This document shows, piece by piece, positions 58,490 through 64,000 of a stretch of DNA of 64,000 bases. Position 1 is the stretch's first letter, and the number at the start of each line of letters is the position of its first letter. A program made the position numbers and the translations under genes. Below the pieces are notes generated by a model. The model made no database searches and had not been told where the DNA came from. It was given only the letters and a program-made list of their open reading frames with translations. Origin of the DNA: Pseudomonas resinovorans NBRC 106553 (lineage in GTDB: Bacteria > Pseudomonadota > Gammaproteobacteria > Pseudomonadales > Pseudomonadaceae); NCBI RefSeq assembly GCF_000412695.1, contig NC_021499.1:1364001-1428000 (forward strand), in the 5' to 3' direction.

Positions 58490-59551
58490 CTATTTGAAGT
58501 CGAACACAACGGTTGCCTGGCTGCTGAAGGGGCCGGGCTTGACACTGGGGCCTGTGCGGATGGGGTAAGCCGTCAGGTCGAACGCACTCTTCTGTCTACC
58601 CCTGCCTGCTTCGAACATCAGCGGAATTCTGTCCGCGTTCTCGTGCGAATCACCGGGCTTCACGGGCGCGATAGCCTTTTCGCCATTGAACAGCAGGATG
58701 GCGATGTCATCGCGTTCGTTTACCGCCAGGGCCTGCTTGTTGGTGATATGGGGCGTGCCTTCCAGGCTCAGGCTGGCCGTTACCAACTGGCCCATGCCTG
58801 AACACTGAATTTCAAAGCTTCTGGTTATTTTCTTGCCGGCCGGCGCTTCCGAGAGCGAGAGCTCCCCGTTGGCAATGCTGCCGAAGTTGATGATGTTGTT
58901 GGCGGATGAAAGTTGACAGCTTTGCGGCGTTACGATGCGACCGCTTAACCAGAACGACGCCACAACTGGAGTTGTCGAGGTGGGTGGTTGATCTGCGGCT
59001 ACTTGCAGGTCGAAGACATGGGTTGGTGGAATGACTATCTCCCCGGCCATTGGCTGATCGATTTTCAGATATATCGAGAAATACATTCCCAAGGTGCGGT
59101 TAATGGTATAGAACCCCTGATTGCAAAACCCGGTGGCCCGCTCTATTGGGTTGATATAGTTGGTTAGTGGGAGCGGAGTTTGAGGGCTAATTCCAGTTAA
59201 AACACTAGATACTTGGACGGGTATGTTGCTTATCTGGTAAAATTGCAAGTTATAGCCATTGTGTACGGAAGTTTCGCCTTTTTCGAGTTTATGAACAGTT
59301 GTCCAGACTTCATTTGTGAGCGAGTCCCCGTTGCATACACATTTTATAGGTGCTTGCTCTCTTGGCGCCCAGTAAAGGCTCGACACAGTTCTCGAGGTGT
59401 CGTTAGTGAAGGTTACTGATTCATCCGCATTGTAGTTGAATTGAATACCGGCACCAGTTCCAGAGGCGCAGTCGCCTGCCCATGAATACCCCCATAGAGC
59501 AATGGTAACCAAGCTGGCCAGCTTCAGGCCAAGACGATAAAAAATATTCAT
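58490..59551 (-). CDS. Orphan fimbrial adhesin/pilin-like protein
   Basis: About 353 aa from the ATG at 59551 (an ATG at 59557 adds two residues). Signal peptide ends near YSWAG. The N-terminal ~170 residues, with several cysteines, have no recognisable family. The C-terminal part looks like a type 1-fimbria pilin domain: GRIVTPQSCQLSSANNIINFGSI, FEIQC and a final beta strand ATVVFDFK as used in chaperone/usher donor-strand pairing. No chaperone or usher gene is nearby. Its 5' half is far more AT-rich than its neighbours, suggesting recent acquisition. It lies downstream of the octanucleotide array. Confidence 0.75.
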   Translation of the reverse strand: MNIFYRLGLKLASLVTIALWGYSWAGDCASGTGAGIQFNYNADESVTFTNDTSRTVSSLYWAPREQAPIKCVCNGDSLTNEVWTTVHKLEKGETSVHNGYNLQFYQISNIPVQVSSVLTGISPQTPLPLTNYINPIERATGFCNQGFYTINRTLGMYFSIYLKIDQPMAGEIVIPPTHVFDLQVAADQPPTSTTPVVASFWLSGRIVTPQSCQLSSANNIINFGSIANGELSLSEAPAGKKITRSFEIQCSGMGQLVTASLSLEGTPHITNKQALAVNERDDIAILLFNGEKAIAPVKPGDSHENADRIPLMFEAGRGRQKSAFDLTAYPIRTGPSVKPGPFSSQATVVFDFK

Positions 59552-59634
59552 CAGCATTTCCCGAGCGAAGAATGAATAAGGGTATTTTTCCTTTCGGCCA
59601 GACGAGTGGAGTTCGGCCTGGGCCTGTTTTTCAT
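59551..59634 (-). CDS. Possible 27-aa leader ORF overlapping the adhesin start
   Basis: ATG at 59634 begins MKNRPRPNSTRLAERKNTL and the frame stops with a TGA that overlaps the adhesin ATG as TGATG. The same frame is open upstream into the repeat array. It has no clear ribosome site, so it may only be the tail of a longer array-spanning frame. Evidence is purely positional. Confidence 0.3.
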   Translation of the reverse strand: MKNRPRPNSTRLAERKNTLIHSSLGKC

Positions 59635-59784
59635 GTTTGAAAGGAAGTGTGGAGTTGCTCGGGAAGGGGGAGAGCGACGGAACTTTGAAAGCCTGATGGT
59701 CTGGCGAGAAAGTGTTCGGGAAAGCGCGGGTTTAATTGAATTATTTTTGCTTGAAGTGTTTATTTTACTTTGTGCAATCTGTAT

Positions 59785-59944
59785 AATAACGCAATAACGC
59801 AATAACGCAATAACGCAATAACGCAATAACGCAATAACGCAATAACGCAATAACGCAATAACGCAATAACGCAATAACGCAATAACGCAATAACGCAATA
59901 ACGCAATAACGCAATAACGCAATAACGCAATAACGCAATAACGC
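59785..59944. repeat. Octanucleotide tandem repeat, 20 perfect copies
   Basis: The unit AATAACGC (GCGTTATT on the other strand) is repeated exactly 20 times without a mismatch. It lies about 230 bp upstream of the fimbrial gene, next to an AT-rich promoter-like stretch (TAAAAT-like -10 region on the minus strand near 59765). The 8-bp period is not a multiple of three, so all three minus-strand frames stay open through it. Such arrays in bacteria are classical slipped-strand phase-variation sites. Confidence 0.97.
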
Positions 59945-60208
59945 AAATGAAGTTTCGCCCGGCATGGTCGGGGGCGGGACTGTTGGCTTCATTCTGTGAA
60001 GGATCACTTCCATGGGGTGGACTCCATCCCGGTTGATAAGGGGCGGGCAGTCTGCCAAGCGTGGTTTCGTCCTGTCTGTCAGGCGCTTCCATGGTTTTGT
60101 GAGATTTATCCATTCATCTTGTGTGGACATTCGCGCGGGTCCGACCAGCGACCGCCTGAGACCTTTTCACGCAGTCCGTCTCCTCCAGCTTTTTGATAGA
60201 ATCCGCCT
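59945..60208. other. Gap between the octamer array and trhO
   Basis: No convincing gene. Minus-strand frames beginning at 60130 (MSTQDEWINL) and 60113 (MDKSHKTMEA) run into the array and stop just beyond it at 59765 and 59760. They lack good ribosome sites and resemble no family. Composition is less GC-rich than the flanks. Confidence 0.5.
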
Positions 60209-60231
60209 CTGCGCCGGCCCAGCCGGCGCAG
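60209..60231 (+). promoter_or_regulatory. Strong hairpin in the trhO leader
   Basis: CTGCGCCGGC (60209-60218) and GCCGGCGCAG (60222-60231) are perfect 10-bp arms with loop CCA, 58 bases before the trhO start. No T-run follows; could be a leader structure. Confidence 0.45.
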
Positions 60232-60288
60232 TCGTTTCTGTCACCCGGTCCGCCCTTTACGCGGGCGACCACTGGAGGAAGTACCCGC

Positions 60289-61224
60289 ATGACCCAGATC
60301 GTTGTTGCGGCGCTGTACAAGTTCGTCACCCTGAAGGACTACGTTGCGCTGCGCGAACCCCTGCTCAAGACCATGCTCGACCACGGCGTTCGCGGCACCC
60401 TGCTGCTCGCCGAGGAAGGCATCAACGGCACCGTCTCCGGCACCCGCGAGGCCATCGACGCGTTGCTCGCCTGGCTCAAGGTCGACCCGCGCCTGGTGGA
60501 CCTGGACCACAAGGAGTCCTACTGCCTCGATCAGCCCTTCTACCGCACCAAGGTCAAGCTGAAGAAGGAAATCGTCACCCTCGGCGTGCCCGGCGTGGAC
60601 CCCAACCAGCAAGTGGGCACCTATGTCGAGCCCCAGGACTGGAACGCCCTGATCAGCGACCCCGAGGTGCTGCTGATCGACACCCGCAACGACTACGAAG
60701 TGGCCATCGGCACCTTCGAGGGCGCGGTGGACCCCAAGACCAAGTCGTTCCGCGATTTCCCCGAGTACATCAAGGCCCACTACGACCCGGCGGTGCACAA
60801 GAAGGTGGCGATGTTCTGCACCGGCGGCATCCGTTGCGAGAAAGCCTCCAGCTACATGCTGAACCAGGGCTTCGAGGAGGTGTTCCACCTCAAGGGCGGC
60901 ATCCTCAAGTACCTGGAAGAGGTGCCCCAGGCGGAAACCCTGTGGCGCGGCGACTGCTTCGTCTTCGACAACCGCGTCACCGTGCGGCACGATCTCTCCG
61001 AGGGGGATTTCGACCAGTGCCACGCCTGTCGCAATCCGATTTCCGTGGAAGAGCGCCAATCCGAGCACTATTCCCCCGGCATCAGCTGCCCCCATTGCTG
61101 GGACAGCCTGAGCGAGAAGACCCGCGCCAGCGCCCGTGAACGGCAGAAGCAGATCGAGCTGGCCAAGGCCCGCAACCTGCCTCACCCCATCGGCCGCGAC
61201 CCGCGCCAAGCCCTGGAGGACTGA
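60289..61224 (+). CDS. trhO: tRNA uridine(34) hydroxylase TrhO (YceA-type rhodanese)
   Basis: 311 aa. Makes 5-hydroxyuridine at tRNA wobble position 34 in an O2-dependent reaction. N-terminal acylphosphatase-like region with [13 protein letters not shown], rhodanese domain with active-site Cys in [13 protein letters not shown], and a C-terminal Cys-rich zinc-like knot ([17 protein letters not shown]). ATG at 60289 follows GGAGGA. Followed 2 bases later by the DsbA-like gene. Confidence 0.95.
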   Translation: MTQIVVAALYKFVTLKDYVALREPLLKTMLDHGVRGTLLLAEEGINGTVSGTREAIDALLAWLKVDPRLVDLDHKESYCLDQPFYRTKVKLKKEIVTLGVPGVDPNQQVGTYVEPQDWNALISDPEVLLIDTRNDYEVAIGTFEGAVDPKTKSFRDFPEYIKAHYDPAVHKKVAMFCTGGIRCEKASSYMLNQGFEEVFHLKGGILKYLEEVPQAETLWRGDCFVFDNRVTVRHDLSEGDFDQCHACRNPISVEERQSEHYSPGISCPHCWDSLSEKTRASARERQKQIELAKARNLPHPIGRDPRQALED

Positions 61225-61226
61225 GT

Positions 61227-61865
61227 TTGTCCAATGCCCGCCTGCTCTATGTGATGGACCCCATGTGCTCCTGGTGCTGGGGCTTCTCCCCGGTGGTGGC
61301 GGCATTGGCTGAACAGGCCGCGGCGGCCGGAGTGCCGCTGCACCTGGTGGCCGGCGGTTTGCGCACCGGCCACGGCGCCGCCCTGGATAACCACACCCGG
61401 CGCTACATCCTCGAGCATTGGCAGGCGGTCAACCAGGCCACCGGGCAGCCCTTCCAGTTCGACGGCGCCCTGCCTGACGGCTTCGTCTACGACACCGAGC
61501 CGGCCTGCCGCGCCCTGGTGGTGGCCCGCGCCCTGGCGCCGGAGCTGACCTGGCCGCTGGTGCGGCTGATCCAGCAGGCCTTCTATGCCGAAGGCCGCGA
61601 CGTGACCCAGGCCTCCACCCTGGTGGCCCTGGCCGAGCAGGCCGGGATTCCGCGCATCGAATTCGCCACGGCCTTCGACGCCGCCGCCAGCCATGAGGCG
61701 ACCAGCGCCGACTTCACCTGGGTACAGGACCTCGGTATCGCCGGTTTCCCCACCCTGCTGGCCGAGCGCGATGGCCAGCTGGCGCTGCTGACCAACGGCT
61801 ACCAGCCGCTGGCCGAGCTGCAACCCTTGCTGGGCCGCTGGCTGGAGCGAGGTACCCATGCCTGA
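61227..61865 (+). CDS. DsbA-family thioredoxin-fold protein (cytoplasmic type)
   Basis: 212 aa, no signal peptide. CxxC motif in DPMCSWCWGF near the N-terminus and the cis-Pro segment GIAGFPTLL. Belongs to the FrnE/2-hydroxychromene-isomerase-like branch; precise role unknown. TTG start at 61227 has GGAGGA six bases upstream. Overlaps the ABC transporter start by eight bases. Confidence 0.88.
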   Translation: MSNARLLYVMDPMCSWCWGFSPVVAALAEQAAAAGVPLHLVAGGLRTGHGAALDNHTRRYILEHWQAVNQATGQPFQFDGALPDGFVYDTEPACRALVVARALAPELTWPLVRLIQQAFYAEGRDVTQASTLVALAEQAGIPRIEFATAFDAAASHEATSADFTWVQDLGIAGFPTLLAERDGQLALLTNGYQPLAELQPLLGRWLERGTHA

Positions 61866-63639
61866 TCGCCTGAGCTGGGCGGAGATCCGCCGTCTCGCCT
61901 TGCGCCACAAGAAAGCCCTCTGGCTGGCCAACCTGGTGGCCGTGCTGGCCACCCTGTGCAGCGTGCCCATCCCGCTGCTGCTGCCGCTGCTGGTGGACGA
62001 AGTGCTGCTGCAACGGGGTGATGCCGCGCTGCGCTTCATGGATCACTTCCTGCCCCAGCCCTGGGAGAATGCCGCCGGCTACATCGGCCTGATGCTGGTG
62101 GTCACCCTGGTGCTGCGCGGCATGGCCCTGGTGTTCAACGTGCTGCAGGCGCGGCTGTTCGCGCGGCTGGCCAAGGACATCGTCTACCGCATCCGCATCC
62201 GCCTGATCGAACGCTTGAAACGCATCTCCCTGGGGGAGTACGAAAGCCTCGGCAGCGGCACCGTCACCGCCCACCTGGTGACCGACCTGGACACCCTGGA
62301 CCGGTTCGTCGGCGAAACCCTGAGCCGCTTCCTGGTGGCCGTGCTCACCCTCACCGGCACGGCGGCCATCCTGGTCTGGATGCATTGGCAGCTGGCGCTG
62401 CTGATCCTGCTGTTCAACCCGCTGGTGATCTACTCCACGGTGCAGCTGGGCAAGAAGGTCAAGCACCTGAAGAAGCTGGAGAACGACAGCACCGGGCGCT
62501 TCACCCAGGCCCTCACCGAAACCCTGGAAGCCATCCAGGAAGTGCGCACCAGCAACCGCCAGGGTTTCTTCTTCGGTCGCCTCGGCCAGCGCGCCCAGGA
62601 AGTCCGCGACTACGCCGTCGCCTCCCAGTGGAAGAGCGACGCGGCGAGCCGCACCAGCGGCCTGCTGTTCCAGTTCGGTATCGATTTCTTCCGTGCCGCG
62701 GCCATGCTCACGGTGCTCTTCTCCGACCTGTCCATCGGCCAGATGCTGGCGGTGTTCAGCTACCTCTGGTTCATGATCGGCCCGGTGGAACAACTGCTCG
62801 GCCTGCAGTACTCCTACTACGCGGCCGGCGGCGCCCTCGGGCGCATCAACGAGCTGCTGGCGCGTGCCGACGAACCCCAGTACAGCGCCAGCGTCGACCC
62901 CTTCAAGGGCCGCGAGACGGTGGGGATCGAGGTCAAGGGCCTGCGCTTCGCCTATGGCGAGGAGCCGGTGCTGGATGGCCTCAACCTGTCCATCGCCCCC
63001 GGCGAAAAGGTCGCCATCGTCGGCGCCAGCGGCGGTGGCAAGAGCACCCTGGTGCAACTGCTGCTGGGGCTCTACCAGCCCCAGGCGGGGCAGATCCGCT
63101 TCGGCGGCTGCCGCCTCGACGAGATCGGCCTGGCCGAGGTGCGCGACAACGTCGCCGTGGTCCTGCAGCACCCGGCGCTGTTCAACGACAGCGTGCGCGC
63201 CAACCTGACCATGGGCCGTGAGCGCAGCGACGACGCCTGCTGGCGTGCCCTGGAAATCGCCCAGCTGGCCGACACCATCCGTGGCCTGCCCCAGGGGCTG
63301 GACAGCGTGGTCGGCCGCTCGGGGGTACGCTTGTCCGGCGGCCAGCGGCAGCGCCTGGCCATCGCCCGGATGGTCCTGGCCGAGCCCAAGGTCGTGGTCC
63401 TGGACGAAGCCACCTCCGCCCTGGATGCGGCCACCGAATACGCCCTGCACCAGGCGCTCGGCTCCTTCCTCAACGGCCGCACCACCCTGATCATCGCCCA
63501 CCGCCTCTCAGCGGTTAAGCAGGCGGACCGGGTATTGGTGTTCGACGGCGGCCACATAGCCGAGGACGGCGACCACCAGCAGCTGATCGCCGAAGGCGGC
63601 CTCTACGCCAAGCTCTACGGGCATTTGCAGCAGGGTTGA
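61858..63639 (+). CDS. ABC exporter, fused permease and ATPase
   Basis: 593-aa half-transporter of the MsbA/type IV exporter fold. Six transmembrane helices (about 25-310), then ATPase with Walker A GASGGGKST (about 389-397), signature LSGGQ and Walker B VVVLDEA, H-loop AHRLS. Exports an unidentified lipid, drug or peptide. Last gene of the trhO-dsbA-like-ABC unit. Confidence 0.93.
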   Translation: MPDRLSWAEIRRLALRHKKALWLANLVAVLATLCSVPIPLLLPLLVDEVLLQRGDAALRFMDHFLPQPWENAAGYIGLMLVVTLVLRGMALVFNVLQARLFARLAKDIVYRIRIRLIERLKRISLGEYESLGSGTVTAHLVTDLDTLDRFVGETLSRFLVAVLTLTGTAAILVWMHWQLALLILLFNPLVIYSTVQLGKKVKHLKKLENDSTGRFTQALTETLEAIQEVRTSNRQGFFFGRLGQRAQEVRDYAVASQWKSDAASRTSGLLFQFGIDFFRAAAMLTVLFSDLSIGQMLAVFSYLWFMIGPVEQLLGLQYSYYAAGGALGRINELLARADEPQYSASVDPFKGRETVGIEVKGLRFAYGEEPVLDGLNLSIAPGEKVAIVGASGGGKSTLVQLLLGLYQPQAGQIRFGGCRLDEIGLAEVRDNVAVVLQHPALFNDSVRANLTMGRERSDDACWRALEIAQLADTIRGLPQGLDSVVGRSGVRLSGGQRQRLAIARMVLAEPKVVVLDEATSALDAATEYALHQALGSFLNGRTTLIIAHRLSAVKQADRVLVFDGGHIAEDGDHQQLIAEGGLYAKLYGHLQQG

Positions 63640-63656
63640 GGTTGCAGCGCGAGCGA

Positions 63657-63780
63657 TTTTGATGGGTATCGCTTCGCTCAAGCGGAACGCCGCCCGCCAC
63701 ATCCTACACACCGTCCGTAGGATGGGTTGAGCGAAGCGATACCCATGCGGACAGGGCCGATGGATATCGCAGGTGTGTGG
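63657..63780. repeat. REP-type repeat cluster
   Basis: GATGGGTATCGCTTCGCTCA followed by the inverse GTAGGATGGGTTGAGCGAAG and GATACCCATGCGGACAGGG. Same families as elsewhere in the window. Lies between convergent genes. Confidence 0.8.
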
Positions 63781-63788
63781 ACCATCCC

Positions 63789-64000
63789 TCAGCCGTAGCG
63801 CACGGCCTCGAGGAAGACGATGCGCTGGCCGATGTCATGGAACACCCGCGCCGAGGCGATCTGGTTGTAGTCCACGCCATCCAGCAGGCTGAGCATCTGC
63901 ACGTCCTGGCGATAGTGCGGGCGCCAGTCCAGCAGTCCCTCCAGGAAGGCCACGGCGCTGACACCGGGAAGGAAGTTGGCCAGGAGCAGGCGTCCACCCG
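63789..64000 (-). CDS. C-terminal fragment of a probable SAM methyltransferase
   Basis: Only the last 70 codons are in the window; the start lies beyond it. The translated end contains GGRLLLANFLPGVSAVAFLE, DWRPHYRQDVQMLSLL and VFHDIGQRIVFLEAVRYG before the stop. This resembles the tail of class I methyltransferases in which GG-x-L-L-L-A-N precedes a strand pair, a pattern seen in signalling-linked methyltransferases. Family assignment is tentative. Confidence 0.6.
   Translation of the reverse strand, partial: GGRLLLANFLPGVSAVAFLEGLLDWRPHYRQDVQMLSLLDGVDYNQIASARVFHDIGQRIVFLEAVRYG

Noticed and set aside
59785..59944. CRISPR array
   Set aside because: Unit is 8 bp with no spacers and no cas genes are near; it is a simple tandem repeat.
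59760..60130. Proteins made of a repeated CVIALLRY unit
   Set aside because: Translation of the octamer array in all three frames; kept only as a possible switch leader, not as a real repeat protein.
61714..63501. 595-aa open frame opposite the ABC exporter
   Set aside because: Antisense shadow; the + strand frame carries Walker A, LSGGQ and Walker B.

Overview
The window looks like a chromosomal segment of a Pseudomonas. It is GC-rich, coding-dense, has Pseudomonas-style REP-type repeats in most gaps, and its gene order recalls several P. aeruginosa blocks: the apeB-rluA-minEDC-lpxL-patatin-pirin-mlaA-actP stretch, the N-acetylglutaminylglutamine amide (NAGGN) block, and the fumC-bolA-trhO block. 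That synteny is from memory, not from a search. No tRNA, rRNA, CRISPR array, complete insertion sequence or prophage was seen.

Region by region: 1-3.5 kb holds one copy of a ~300-bp dispersed repeat, an unrecognised gene, and a divergent pair modA / OprD-type porin whose shared promoter region carries two ModE-like operators. 3.7-10.1 kb is a tightly overlapping ABC-importer operon (binding protein, alkaline-phosphatase-superfamily phosphodiesterase, two permeases, ATPase, HAD phosphatase) with a divergent GntR/HutC regulator. It is probably for an organophosphonate or similar phosphorus compound. 10.2-21.6 kb holds envelope and division functions: gmhA, apeB, a methyltransferase, rluA, minE-minD-minC, an LpxL-type acyltransferase, patatin, pirin, an MlaA-like protein and a periplasmic hydrolase. 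21.8-29.9 kb holds a GH17/membrane fusion, a DUF2061 gene next to a Fur-box-like site, yjcH-actP, small membrane proteins, an SDR, an MFS exporter and a YnfA-type protein. 29.9-36.5 kb holds a large dCACHE-HAMP-GAF-HD-GYP protein, a phospholipase-D/cardiolipin-synthase-like lipoprotein, a second copy of the dispersed repeat, an exported hydrolase, and a 106-aa protein behind a highly structured leader.

37.3-53.9 kb holds an orphan pentaheme cytochrome c, a YheU-type protein, a 7TMR-DISM hybrid histidine kinase, the three-gene NAGGN osmoprotectant cluster, a TauE-type transporter, mnmC, a two-domain PPK2 (polyphosphate:AMP phosphotransferase type), a thiolase and an EamA transporter. 54.1-64 kb holds an NAD(P)H oxidoreductase, fumC, DUF2804, DUF2059 and bolA genes. 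These are followed by a compositionally odd island with a solitary fimbrial-adhesin-like gene and an array of exactly twenty perfect 8-bp repeats. The window ends with trhO, a DsbA-like protein, an ABC exporter and the 3' end of a probable methyltransferase.

The most interesting signals are (i) the octanucleotide array upstream of the lone fimbrial gene, a strong candidate for phase variation, with a reading frame through the array that ends on the adhesin start codon; (ii) the porin that appears to share molybdate (ModE) control with a modA lacking modBC; and (iii) the multi-hairpin leader and adjacent possible small RNA at 36.5-37.0 kb.
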